Positions 7,293 through 15,561 of a stretch of DNA of 64,000 nucleotides are shown here, piece by piece. Numbering within the stretch: the first letter of the stretch is position 1; every line of letters starts with the position of its first letter. The position numbers were made by a program, and so were the translations under genes. The notes beneath the pieces are model-generated. The model saw only the letters and a program-made list of their open reading frames with translations. It ran no database searches and was not told the DNA's origin. Source of the DNA: Longispora fulva. GTDB taxonomy: Bacteria > Actinomycetota > Actinomycetes > Mycobacteriales > Micromonosporaceae. The stretch lies in the NCBI RefSeq assembly GCF_015751905.1, contig NZ_JADOUF010000001.1:3844001-3908000 (forward strand). The letters run 5' to 3'.

Positions 7293-9647
7293 CTACGGCT
7301 GCGGGGTCGCCAGCCGGATCACCTGCGGGTCGTGGTCGGACGCCTGGTCCGCGAACTCGCTGTTGATGTGCACGATGTCGTAGTCCTCGCCGGCCAGGTA
7401 CAGCGGCTTGGACAGCAGGATGTGGTCGAGCACCTGCGAGTTGCCGTCGTAGACGTAGGTGTAGCTCTGCCGCGCGGTGACCTTCTGCGGCAGGTCCACG
7501 AGGAACCCGTCGCCGACCAGGATGTTCGCCGTGTCGGAGAACTGGAAGTCGTTGAGGTCACCGAGGACGACGACGTTCGCCTTGGCGTCGAGCGCGCGCA
7601 CGCTGTCGACGAACGACCGCACGGCCGTGGCCTGGCCGTGCCGCTTGGTCTCCGAGGAGCGGGTCGGCGGCTGGAACCGGCCCATCATCGGGTCGTCGCC
7701 ACCCTTGGAGTTGAAGTGATTGGCCACCACGAAGTACGTCCGGCCCCGGTAGGCGAACTCGCCGGCCAGGGGCTTGCGGGAGTCCTCCCACACGGCGTTC
7801 GCCGGGTCGATCCGGCCCGGGGACAGGGTCAGCGCCGCCCCGCCCGTGGCACCGGCGGTCACGCCGACCGGGGTGGTCGCGTCGCCGCCCGGCCGGTCCA
7901 CGAAGGACAGGCCCTTGTCGGTGCGGAACAGGAAGCCGGTGCGGATGTTGCCGCCCGGCTGGCCGCCGTCGGAGTCGTTCACCGGGTCGATCGACCGGTA
8001 GCTGTAGTGCGCGCCGCCGGCCGCGACGATCGCGTCGATCAGCTTCTGCCAGGTGACGGTCGCCGACACCGTGCCGTCGTTGGCCGAGCCGGAGTTGTCC
8101 TGGATCTCCTCGATGGCCAGGATGTCCGGGCCGGCGAGGTTGTCGACGATGCCGTGCGCCAGGCGGTCGTACTTCGCCTGCGGGTCCGACGGGGCCAGGT
8201 TCTCCACGTTGTACGTGGCGATCGCCAGCTCGTCGGAGGTGGCCGCGCGGGTCACCTCGCGCTGCAGGGTACCGGCCAGCACCTCGGGGGTGGCGGTCGC
8301 CAGCAGCTTGTAGTTGCCGAACGAGTAGTCCAGGACGCCGTCGATGTTGCCCTTGAGCGTGTCGCACACGTTCACGGCCGGCATCGGGGCGAGCAGGTCG
8401 TCGAGGATGACCCGGTCGGTGTTCGAGACAGCGTACGAGTCGTACCGCACGCCGTTGCGCTCGGTACGCGGGTCGTCGGCGCCGACGGCCTCGACCGCGA
8501 TCTCGCCGTTGGACGTCGTCGGACCGACGGCCTTCGGGCTGACCAGCCGCAGCCGCATGCCCTCGAGGGCCTCGTAGAAGTCCAGCGCGTTGGTGGTCGG
8601 GTCGAACGTGGCCGAGGCCTCGACGTCGCCCGGCAGGTCCGCGCGGACCGGGGTGGGCGCGAGGATGCCGCCCCGGCCGATCAGCACCGGCTCGGGCAGG
8701 GCCACGCCCTGCGCCGTGACCGTGATCTTCGGGCTGGTCAGCTCGGTGGTGCTCAGGTTCGTGGCTACGTTGCCGGGCCGGAACTCCGACACCTTGCCGG
8801 TGATGTCCACACAGTCGCCCACGACGACCGTGGGCACGCCGCCGGTGAAGACGAAGACGCCCTCGCTGGTGGCCGGGTCCGCGTCCGGGGCGGTGTCCTG
8901 GATCCAGAACCCGTTCTTCGCCACGGCCGTCACGACGCCGGAGGTGATGACGGACTTGCCGACCAGCGGCGACCGGTGGCCCCGGCCCTGGATCTCGTGC
9001 ACGCGCGCGGCCGTGGGCGGCGGCACGGGCGGGATGCCGCCGCTGCCCGGGGTGGGCGCGCCGGCGACGAAGTCCACGCCGTTGTTGTCGGTGTCCACGC
9101 CCTGGCGGAGCGCGGCGGTCGTGCTGGACAGGGCCGGCGTGGCGGCCGAGCCCTCGAAGTCGTTCGCGGTGCCGTACCCGACGAAGTCGCGCACGCCGAC
9201 AGCCGCGTGGCAGACCGCGCCGCACGTCAGCGCCGTGCCGTTCGTGACGAGGGCGACCTTGCCGGCCGTGGCGCTCAACGCGATGGTGCCGGTCACGTTC
9301 GGATTGGGCAGCGGGGTGGTGCCGCCGGCGCCCTGGGCCTCGGCGACCAGGAAGCTCGCGCCCGGGGCGATGCTGCCGGTGAGCAGGGTGCGCGCCCAGG
9401 TCGTGCCGGCGGCCGAGGCGTACTGCACGCTCCAGCCGTCCACGCTCACCGCGGCGGTGCCCCGGTTGGTCAGCTCGATGTAGTCGTTCGTGTACGTGGC
9501 GCCGGAGTTGCCGCCGCCGCCGTACACCTGGCTGATCACGACGTCCGGCGACGCGGCGAGGGCCGGGTCGGCGGTCAGGGCCGTGGCGACGACGGCGGTG
9601 GCCGCCACGCCGGCCAGAATGCGGCCATAGGAAATAGTCACCGGCAC
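7293..9647 (-). CDS. Secreted ExeM/NucH-type nuclease (LTD + OB + EEP domains)
   Basis: A 784-residue extracellular nuclease. Residues 1-31 are a signal peptide ending ALA-A. Residues about 33-180 form a lamin-tail domain (VVISQVYGGGGNSG, YIELTNRG). Residues about 215-320 look like the OB-fold (YhcR-type) module with VGDCVDITGKV. The C-terminal endonuclease/exonuclease/phosphatase domain (about 465-784) carries TYNVENL, LAIEEIQD (metal Glu), NHFNSKGGDD, VVLGDLNDF (catalytic D and N) and the final SDHDPQV. It probably degrades external DNA for nutrient or biofilm turnover. ATG at 9647; upstream DNA is shared with the GntR gene. Confidence 0.92.
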   Translation of the reverse strand: MPVTISYGRILAGVAATAVVATALTADPALAASPDVVISQVYGGGGNSGATYTNDYIELTNRGTAAVSVDGWSVQYASAAGTTWARTLLTGSIAPGASFLVAEAQGAGGTTPLPNPNVTGTIALSATAGKVALVTNGTALTCGAVCHAAVGVRDFVGYGTANDFEGSAATPALSSTTAALRQGVDTDNNGVDFVAGAPTPGSGGIPPVPPPTAARVHEIQGRGHRSPLVGKSVITSGVVTAVAKNGFWIQDTAPDADPATSEGVFVFTGGVPTVVVGDCVDITGKVSEFRPGNVATNLSTTELTSPKITVTAQGVALPEPVLIGRGGILAPTPVRADLPGDVEASATFDPTTNALDFYEALEGMRLRLVSPKAVGPTTSNGEIAVEAVGADDPRTERNGVRYDSYAVSNTDRVILDDLLAPMPAVNVCDTLKGNIDGVLDYSFGNYKLLATATPEVLAGTLQREVTRAATSDELAIATYNVENLAPSDPQAKYDRLAHGIVDNLAGPDILAIEEIQDNSGSANDGTVSATVTWQKLIDAIVAAGGAHYSYRSIDPVNDSDGGQPGGNIRTGFLFRTDKGLSFVDRPGGDATTPVGVTAGATGGAALTLSPGRIDPANAVWEDSRKPLAGEFAYRGRTYFVVANHFNSKGGDDPMMGRFQPPTRSSETKRHGQATAVRSFVDSVRALDAKANVVVLGDLNDFQFSDTANILVGDGFLVDLPQKVTARQSYTYVYDGNSQVLDHILLSKPLYLAGEDYDIVHINSEFADQASDHDPQVIRLATPQP

Positions 9648-9810
9648 TGTCTACCAAACAACAAGACCTGCGTCACCTCGCAGTAGGTGACGCAGAAACG
9701 ACTGTGCGGTGGACACTCAGGAATTTCCCATGAACTTTGTCCACTTTGCATATACATATCCGCGCCGGACGGGGGCTTGACGGACTCGCCGGTAACCGCG
9801 GGATCTTCCA

Positions 9811-9829
9811 TTGCATGCATTGCATACAA
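9811..9829. promoter_or_regulatory. Near-perfect palindrome, probable GntR operator
   Basis: TTGCATGCATTGCATACAA ends 16 bases before the GntR start. It matches its own reverse complement except at the centre and one symmetric pair. TTGTATGCAA-like half sites are typical of FCD-type GntR regulators, so autoregulation is likely. Confidence 0.65.
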
Positions 9830-9845
9830 TCGCTAGGATGGGGCC

Positions 9846-10526
9846 ATGCAGGCCGACGCCGCGCACCGCAGACTCCGCGAACTCATCCTCGCCGGCGACT
9901 ACGCCCCAGGGCAGCGCCTCACCGAGATGGAGGTCTCCGCGACCCTCGCGATGAGCAGGACCCCGGTCCGCGAGGCGTTCCGCGCACTGGTCAGCGACGG
10001 GCTGGTCGCGCCGGACGGGCGGGGGGTCGCGGTGGTGGCGCTGGGGGCGGGGGCGCTGCGGGACGCGTACCAGGTGCGGGCCGCGCTGGAGGCGATGACC
10101 GCCGACCTGGCCGCGCGGCGGCAGGCCGCCGGGGAGATCGCGCCGGCGGCCCTCGCGGCCCTGCGCCGGGAGGCGGACGCGGCCGACGAGGCGACCCGGG
10201 CGGCGCACGGAGCCACCGACGCCGCCGCCCGGGCCGGACATCTGGCGCGCGGCGTCGCGCACAACCGACGCTTCCACCAGCGGATCGCCGCCCTGGCCGG
10301 CAACCCGGTGGCCACGGGGATCCTCGACCGGCTCTGGGACCAGATCGTCGTCTCCACCCGCGACTCGCTGGCCTCCCCCGCCCGGCCGGCGCATGTCGCC
10401 CACCAGCACGACACGCTGCTCGCCGCCATCACCGAGGGCAGGGCGGCGGACGCCTGGGCTGCGGCGCACGCGCACGTGCTCGACACCCACACGGCCGGCA
10501 CCCACGACCCGGAGGAGCAGTCATGA
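9846..10526 (+). CDS. GntR family transcriptional regulator, FCD subfamily
   Basis: A 226-residue repressor-type protein. The N-terminal winged HTH shows RLRELILAGDYAPGQRLTE and MSRTPVREAFRALVSDGLV. The C-terminal all-helical FCD domain has conserved His positions (NRRFHQRIAALAGN, AHQHD, AAHAHV) that bind metal and small carboxylate ligands in the family. ATG at 9846 lies directly after the palindrome at 9811-9829. Its stop overlaps the OsmC gene start (ATGA), so it probably controls that gene and itself. Confidence 0.9.
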   Translation: MQADAAHRRLRELILAGDYAPGQRLTEMEVSATLAMSRTPVREAFRALVSDGLVAPDGRGVAVVALGAGALRDAYQVRAALEAMTADLAARRQAAGEIAPAALAALRREADAADEATRAAHGATDAAARAGHLARGVAHNRRFHQRIAALAGNPVATGILDRLWDQIVVSTRDSLASPARPAHVAHQHDTLLAAITEGRAADAWAAAHAHVLDTHTAGTHDPEEQS

Positions 10527-10993
10527 CCGCCACCCACACATACGACGTCACCGTCACCTGGACCGGCGACCGGGGCACCGGCACCAGCGGCTACCGGGCC
10601 TACGACCGGGCGCACGACGTCGACGCGCCCGGCCGGCCGACGATCCCGGGCAGCTCCGACCCGACGTTCCGGGGCGACCCGGCCCGGTGGAACCCGGAAC
10701 AGCTGCTCGTCGCGTCGCTGTCGCAGTGCCACCTGCTGTGGTACCTGCACGTGTGCGCCGCGGCCGGCGTCGTCGTGACGTCCTACGCCGACGACGCGGT
10801 CGGCACGATGGCCGAGACGGCCGACGGCGGCGGACACTTCACGGCGGTGCTGCTGCGGCCCCGGGTGACGGTCGCCGAGCCCGGGATGGTGGAGGCGGCG
10901 GTGGCGCTGCACGCTGCGGCACACGAGAAGTGCTTCATCGCGAACTCGGTGAACTTCCCGGTCCACCACGCGCCGACGGTGGTCCCGGCCTGA
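10523..10993 (+). CDS. OsmC family peroxide/organic hydroperoxide-related protein
   Basis: A 156-residue OsmC/YhfA-fold protein. OsmC enzymes reduce organic hydroperoxides with two cysteines. Here PEQLLVASLSQCHLLWYL carries the first Cys on the central helix and AHEKCFIANSVNFPV the second, so both redox residues are present. It overlaps the GntR gene by 4 bases (ATGA), implying translational coupling and control by that regulator. The exact subfamily (OsmC versus Ohr) is not settled. Confidence 0.88.
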   Translation: MTATHTYDVTVTWTGDRGTGTSGYRAYDRAHDVDAPGRPTIPGSSDPTFRGDPARWNPEQLLVASLSQCHLLWYLHVCAAAGVVVTSYADDAVGTMAETADGGGHFTAVLLRPRVTVAEPGMVEAAVALHAAAHEKCFIANSVNFPVHHAPTVVPA

Positions 10994-11117
10994 GCCGCTG
11001 CCCCCGCGTCCGCACGCCCCGGGGCCTCCCGGGCCTCCGGAGTGGACCCCTGCTGATGCCTTTCCGGGCACCCCGGGAAAGCTACAGTAAAACGACACAA
11101 GGGGCGTGGAGGACGGT

Positions 11118-12644
11118 ATGGGTGAGATTCTTGTCGTCGGGGCCGGGCCCACCGGGCTGACCATGGCCGCCGAGCTCGCCCGGCACGGCGCCGCCGTCCG
11201 GATCGTCGACCGCGCGACCGCCCCCGCCACCACGTCCCGGGCCCTCGTCGTGCAGCCCCGCACCCTCGAACTCTTCGACGACCTCGGCGTCGTCGACGCC
11301 GCGCTGGCCGCCGGCACCCGGGCGGACAGCGTCAACCTCGTCTTCGACCGGGAGCGCCGCGCCCGGATCGACGTGTCGGGGCTGCTGACGGAGCCGGAGA
11401 CGCACACGGAGTACCCGTGGCTGTTCAGCCTGTCGCAGCACGAGACCGAGCGGGTGCTCACCGACCACCTGGCCTCGCTGGGGGTCGGCGTCGAGCGCGG
11501 CGTGACATTGACCGGGCTGACCCAGGACCCCGACGGCGTCACGGCGCTCCTCGACGGCCGCGCCGTCCGGTTCGACTGGGTCGTCGGCTGCGACGGGGCC
11601 CGCAGCGCGGTGCGGACCGCGATCGGCATGCCGTTCGAGGGGGCGACGTACGCGGAGGAGTTCATCATGGCCGACGCGCGGCTCGACTGGGAACTGCCCG
11701 ACGGCGACCTGTACGTGTTCCCGTCCCGCTCCGGCTTCCTCGCCGCGTTCGCGATGCCCGGCGCGGGCCGGTTCCGGATCTTCGGCAACGTCGGCGCGCA
11801 CGGCTCCCCCGACTACTCGGAGCCCACCCACGAGGAGTTCCAGACCATGCTGGACGAGCGGCTGCCGTTGCCGGCGCGGGTGGTCGAGGAATACTGGGTC
11901 AGCAGGTACCGGCTGCACCGGCGCGGCGTGCCCCGGTACCGCGACGGGCGGGTCTTCCTGGTCGGGGACGCGGCGCACGTGCACAGCCCCGCCGGAGCCC
12001 AGGGCATGAACACCGGTATCCAGGACGCGTACAACCTGGCGTGGAAGCTGGCCCGCGCGTGCCGTGGGCCCGCTTCGGATTCGCTGCTGGACAGTTACCA
12101 CGCCGAGCGGCACCCGGTCGGCCAGCGGCTGCTGCGCACCACCGACCGGATGTTCTCCGTCATCTCCGGGCAGGGCGCGGTGGCCCGGTTCGCGCGCGGC
12201 CACGTCGGGCCGGTGCTCGCCAGGCGGGTGCTCGGCCGGGAGTCGGTGCGCCGGTGGCTGATCGGCACCTTCGCGCAGCTACGGATCTCCTACCCGGACA
12301 GTCCGCTGAACGCGCGCGACGGCGGATGGCGGGACGGGCCGGCGCCGGGTGACCGGGCCCGGGAGGCCTCGTTGGGGACTGGGCGGGTGTACGACGTGTT
12401 GCGCGGTACCCATCACACGGTGTTGTTGTTCGGAGAGTGGACGGGGCTGGCGGCCCGGATCGAGGAGACCTATCGGGGGCGGGTGGTGGCCCGGGTGGTC
12501 GGGGCGGACGAGACCGCCGCGCGGGTGGCCTACGGGGTGAGCGGGTCGGGCGGGTTCGTGATCCGGCCGGACAAGTACATCGCCTACCGTGCGGACCCGT
12601 TGGACCCCGAACACCTCCTGGCGGACCTGGCGGCGCGGTTGTAG
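11118..12644 (+). CDS. FAD-dependent aromatic monooxygenase (PheA/TetX type)
   Basis: A 508-residue class A flavoprotein monooxygenase that would hydroxylate an aromatic or polyketide substrate with NAD(P)H and O2. Three family motifs are intact: the Rossmann GAGPTG near the N-terminus, the DG motif in VVGCDGARSAVR, and the GD motif in FLVGDAAHVHSP followed by GAQGMNTGIQDAYNLAWKL. The C-terminal thioredoxin-like extension is present. ATG at 11118 is chosen because GGAGGA lies 6 bases upstream. The gene stands alone, about 120 bp after the OsmC gene. Confidence 0.9.
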   Translation: MGEILVVGAGPTGLTMAAELARHGAAVRIVDRATAPATTSRALVVQPRTLELFDDLGVVDAALAAGTRADSVNLVFDRERRARIDVSGLLTEPETHTEYPWLFSLSQHETERVLTDHLASLGVGVERGVTLTGLTQDPDGVTALLDGRAVRFDWVVGCDGARSAVRTAIGMPFEGATYAEEFIMADARLDWELPDGDLYVFPSRSGFLAAFAMPGAGRFRIFGNVGAHGSPDYSEPTHEEFQTMLDERLPLPARVVEEYWVSRYRLHRRGVPRYRDGRVFLVGDAAHVHSPAGAQGMNTGIQDAYNLAWKLARACRGPASDSLLDSYHAERHPVGQRLLRTTDRMFSVISGQGAVARFARGHVGPVLARRVLGRESVRRWLIGTFAQLRISYPDSPLNARDGGWRDGPAPGDRAREASLGTGRVYDVLRGTHHTVLLFGEWTGLAARIEETYRGRVVARVVGADETAARVAYGVSGSGGFVIRPDKYIAYRADPLDPEHLLADLAARL

Positions 12645-12686
12645 CTTCATGCCCCCGGCGGCCGGGGCTACCGAGGGGACGTGGCG

Positions 12687-13226
12687 TCAGCGTGCCTGGA
12701 ATGACGCCGTGGCCAGCAGTTCCCGCACCGTGCGGCCCAGGGCGGCCACCTCCACCGGTCCCCCGGTGTCCACCCGGACTACCGGCGTCAGCGCGAGAGG
12801 AGCGGCCTCGGCCGCCCAGCGGGGCCAGTCCGTGGCGAGGCGGTGGCCGTCGCCGTGCACCGGATGCCGCGCGCGCCCGGCGACCCGGGCACGGACCACC
12901 TCGACCGGGGCCTCGCACCACACCTCGACGGCCGCGCGGGCCCCGGTGCGGGCGATGCCCTCGCGGGCGTGGTCGAGGTCGCGGGGCCGGAACCACCAGG
13001 AGTCGACGACGACTGTGCCCGAATGGCTCGCCGCCAGGGACCAGACAGCGGCCATCGCGACCCCGCCCAGGGCCCCGGCCAGCGCGGGGTCCACGGCGTC
13101 CGCCAGGGCCTCCTTGATCTGGTCCTTGGACAGCGCGAGGGCGTCGAGTTCGACGGCCAGCGCCGGTGCGAGGGTGGACTTGCCGGCGCCGGGGAGGCCG
13201 TTGACGAGGACCAGTGCGCGTGCCAT
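12687..13226 (-). CDS. AAA/P-loop kinase-like protein
   Basis: A 179-residue small P-loop protein of the predicted-kinase (zeta-toxin/adenylate-kinase-like) group. The Walker A loop is NGLPGAGKST (G10-T18 region). A Walker-B-like strand TVVVDSWWF follows, and an Arg-rich lid (VVRARVAGRARHPVHGDGHR) is visible. ATG at 13226 is preferred to GTG at 13235. Substrate unknown; small-molecule phosphotransfer is an inference. It converges on the monooxygenase gene. Confidence 0.78.
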   Translation of the reverse strand: MARALVLVNGLPGAGKSTLAPALAVELDALALSKDQIKEALADAVDPALAGALGGVAMAAVWSLAASHSGTVVVDSWWFRPRDLDHAREGIARTGARAAVEVWCEAPVEVVRARVAGRARHPVHGDGHRLATDWPRWAAEAAPLALTPVVRVDTGGPVEVAALGRTVRELLATASFQAR

Positions 13227-13253
13227 GCCCGGCACGGTGCCACACGATTCCGC

Positions 13254-13625
13254 CTACTGTCGCGTCTCCCGCTCGATGCGCTCGAAGATATCCGCGTCCG
13301 TCTCCTGCTGCCACGTCGGCAGCTCGTCCCAATCGGCGACGTAGGCGGGCTTCGGGTCCGGGAAGTGTTTGAAGATGTGCCCGATCCAGCACAGTGCCAC
13401 GAATCGACTCTTCTGGTCCCGGGTGAGCTTGGCCGCCTTCCCGTCCGTCGCCTCGATGAAGGCGCTCACCTGGTCGTAGACGGCCGATGCGCTCTCGCGC
13501 TCCCACTCCGGGGTTTCCTCCCACGGCGTGACATAGCCCGACTTGGGCTCGCCGGGATAGTACTTCCTCACACCGGCGATCCACGCTTCGCGGAAGACTC
13601 GTCCTCGTTCGACCGGCAACGTCAT
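13254..13625 (-). CDS. Hypothetical protein made of two copies of one ~40-residue unit
   Basis: A 123-residue soluble protein of unknown function. Residues 14-53 and 79-117 align as an internal duplication: both read WI-x5-aromatic-x-P, then PK-x-(G/A)YV, W(E/D)E-x-P-x-W and an acidic helix ending V/I. Trp and Tyr content is high. No enzyme motif or membrane span is seen. It lies 14 bp downstream of the XRE regulator in the same direction, so it is probably co-transcribed with it. Confidence 0.7.
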   Translation of the reverse strand: MTLPVERGRVFREAWIAGVRKYYPGEPKSGYVTPWEETPEWERESASAVYDQVSAFIEATDGKAAKLTRDQKSRFVALCWIGHIFKHFPDPKPAYVADWDELPTWQQETDADIFERIERETRQ

Positions 13626-13639
13626 GCTCCTCGTACTCG

Positions 13640-14965
13640 TCAGGCGGATGTTCCTGTAACAGTGGTGAGCTCGTGGTCAAGCTGACGGAAATGGCGGCTG
13701 GCAAGCAGCGGCGTGAGTTGCGTCTGGAGTCCTCGAAGCTTGCGGCCGATCACGCCCGAGCTGGTCTGCTGCGCGAGGTCGATGGCGGCTCTGGCGTGAC
13801 CGACAACCTGGTCGACGTCGCCGCGCTGGAGACCCAGCGTTGCCAGGTCGGTGAGCACGCTGGCGCGCCGCCGTGCCGACAGGTCCATGCCGAGAGCTTC
13901 GGTCAGCGACCGCTCCGCCAGGTCGGGACGCCGGAGCGCCACGTAACAGGTTCCACGCTCTTCTGGCAGGCGAGATCCGTCGAAGCGAAGCCAACCGCCC
14001 GTGTGGACGTGTCCGGTGAGCTGATGGACCTGTTCGGCGTCGTCCAGAGCTCGCTGGCATGCCTTCAGGTCACCCAGACCCGCAAAGGTCTGCGCCCGCA
14101 CGACGCTCACCCAATGGCGCGTCGAGAGAGCCTGGTCGCCCAGCCTCGCCAGGCCAGCAGCGAGTTCGAGCATCGGTCCGGCCTTGGCGAACTGCTCCTC
14201 GTACACGCCGATGAACGCGTGGCGGGTCAGCGCGCACACCCACAGATCGAACACACCGCCTTCTCTACTCGCCGTAGCAGCCAGGCTGTAGCAGTGGGCC
14301 GCATCGGTGTAGCGGTTGCCGTCGAACATGATCTCGCCCGCGAGCTGGAAGAGGTCGGCCACGAGCGCGCAAAGACCGCGGTGTACCGCCTCGCTGTGCG
14401 AGCGTTGGAGGGCGCCGACGAGGACACCGAGCTGTTCGCGGACGAGCGGGTAGGTGTGCTGCTTCGACGTGGACAAGACGAACACGCGCCACAGGTGACT
14501 GTTGAGCGTGGCGTACTCATCAAGGACAGCGGGGTCGAGTCGGTGCGGGCCCTCCGCGAAGTGGTTGAGCCGCTCCCAGTCCAGGTCGTCAATTCCGGAC
14601 ACTGCGACCAGCGTGCCGGCCATGCTCAACAGTCGGAGCAGTTCGCGGCGGTCCATGTCGTCAGTCTCCGGGGTCTCCTGGCCTGGCGACGTGCCCTCCC
14701 CCCGGCTGGTGGGCGCTGCGGCACCAGACCTCCATGATACGGAAGCCACAGGTCGAGATGACACCTCCAGCAGCTCGCTGAGCTGCTCCAGCGATACCCG
14801 CAACACCTCTGCCAGGCGGAGCCTCACCCACGGCTGAGGACTCGTCACGCCACGCTCCCAGCGCACGACGGTTGATCGATCCACGGCGACCGCCTCGGCC
14901 AACGCCTCTTGACTCAGGCCAACCGCCTTGCGTCGCCCGGCCAGCCGACGCCTTCCACCGCTCAT
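13640..14965 (-). CDS. XRE-type HTH regulator with long TPR-like sensor domain
   Basis: A 441-residue regulator. The N-terminal HTH is canonical (GLSQEALAEAVAVDRSTVVRW), and a flexible Ser/Thr-rich linker follows. The rest is helical with tetratricopeptide-like repeats (AAHCYSLAATASREGG, LADLFQLAGEIM, LADRSLTEAL-type units), the layout of many actinobacterial regulators that bind peptides or partner proteins. ATG at 14965 is chosen because GGAAGGA lies about 6 bases upstream; GTG at 14992 would add nine residues. It is divergent from the small protein and protease at 15200-16794, its likely targets. Codon use is less GC-biased than the neighbours. Confidence 0.82.
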   Translation of the reverse strand: MSGGRRRLAGRRKAVGLSQEALAEAVAVDRSTVVRWERGVTSPQPWVRLRLAEVLRVSLEQLSELLEVSSRPVASVSWRSGAAAPTSRGEGTSPGQETPETDDMDRRELLRLLSMAGTLVAVSGIDDLDWERLNHFAEGPHRLDPAVLDEYATLNSHLWRVFVLSTSKQHTYPLVREQLGVLVGALQRSHSEAVHRGLCALVADLFQLAGEIMFDGNRYTDAAHCYSLAATASREGGVFDLWVCALTRHAFIGVYEEQFAKAGPMLELAAGLARLGDQALSTRHWVSVVRAQTFAGLGDLKACQRALDDAEQVHQLTGHVHTGGWLRFDGSRLPEERGTCYVALRRPDLAERSLTEALGMDLSARRRASVLTDLATLGLQRGDVDQVVGHARAAIDLAQQTSSGVIGRKLRGLQTQLTPLLASRHFRQLDHELTTVTGTSA

Positions 14966-14995
14966 GACCGACTTCCTTCCGGTCGACATCACCCA

Positions 14996-15023
14996 TTAAT
15001 ACAGGCCAAGGCATGTAACGCAA
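14996..15023 (-). promoter_or_regulatory. Candidate sigma-70-type promoter of the XRE regulator
   Basis: On the minus strand TTGCGT (15023-15018) and TATTAA (15001-14996) are separated by 16 bases. This is the most AT-rich stretch of the divergent region and lies about 30 bp upstream of the chosen start. Confidence 0.5.
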
Positions 15024-15199
15024 CGTGGATGCGCCTTTACTGCGCCATTCCCGCAATGTTGATCAAAACCCGTCTCCGGTTGAGTGGACGTATGGCCCGG
15101 GGCGGGTGCTGGGCAACGAGCTGGTCAGTCCCTTCCCTACTGATCTGACCGACCCCGCCCGTCCCAGGTCCCTCACGTCGATCACAGGAGGTAGCCGAG

Positions 15200-15520
15200 A
15201 TGAGCGCTCAGCCCGTGAACGGTCCCGTGAGCGGGTCTCCTGTGTACATGGCTGAACCCGCGAACTGGAGGCTCGCCGCCCCGCCAGCCTGGGGCGAGCG
15301 GCCCACCGTGGTGGTCGTGCAACGCAGCCTCGCCCAGCAGCACCACGTCTTCATGGTGGACCTTGAGAGGCGTTACCTGCTCATGAGCGAGACCGAAGGT
15401 TGGGCGTTGTGGGCGGTGCTGACCGAGGCGATGTACTCGATCGGAGACCCGCCGGCCTGGGAGCTGGAGACCGTACCCGGCAACCAGGTTGTTAGCGGAC
15501 TCGTCCCGTCGATACCGTGA
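15200..15520 (+). CDS. Small protein of unknown function upstream of secreted protease
   Basis: A 106-residue protein with a strong ribosome site (AGGAGGT) before ATG 15200. The N-terminus is Pro/Ala rich and disordered-looking. The middle alternates strands (RPTVVVVQRSL, HHVFMVDLERRYLLM) and then has a Trp-containing helix (ETEGWALWAVLTEAMYS). There is no signal peptide or membrane span, so it should stay in the cytoplasm. It is divergent from the XRE regulator and precedes the protease by 41 bp. In related loci such small proteins are regulators or partners, but I do not recognise the family. Confidence 0.65.
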   Translation: MSAQPVNGPVSGSPVYMAEPANWRLAAPPAWGERPTVVVVQRSLAQQHHVFMVDLERRYLLMSETEGWALWAVLTEAMYSIGDPPAWELETVPGNQVVSGLVPSIP

Positions 15521-15561
15521 CGACGGGCGTTCTTTCCCTACTTGATCAGGAAAGGATAGTT

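Noticed and set aside
7332-9686. A 784-codon open frame on the plus strand
   Set aside because: Exact antisense shadow of the nuclease gene; translation is Arg/Val/Gly repeats without domains.
12651-12668. GCCCCCGG/CCGGGGC hairpin after the flavin monooxygenase
   Set aside because: The usable stem is only about 5 bp with an 8-base loop; too weak to call a terminator.
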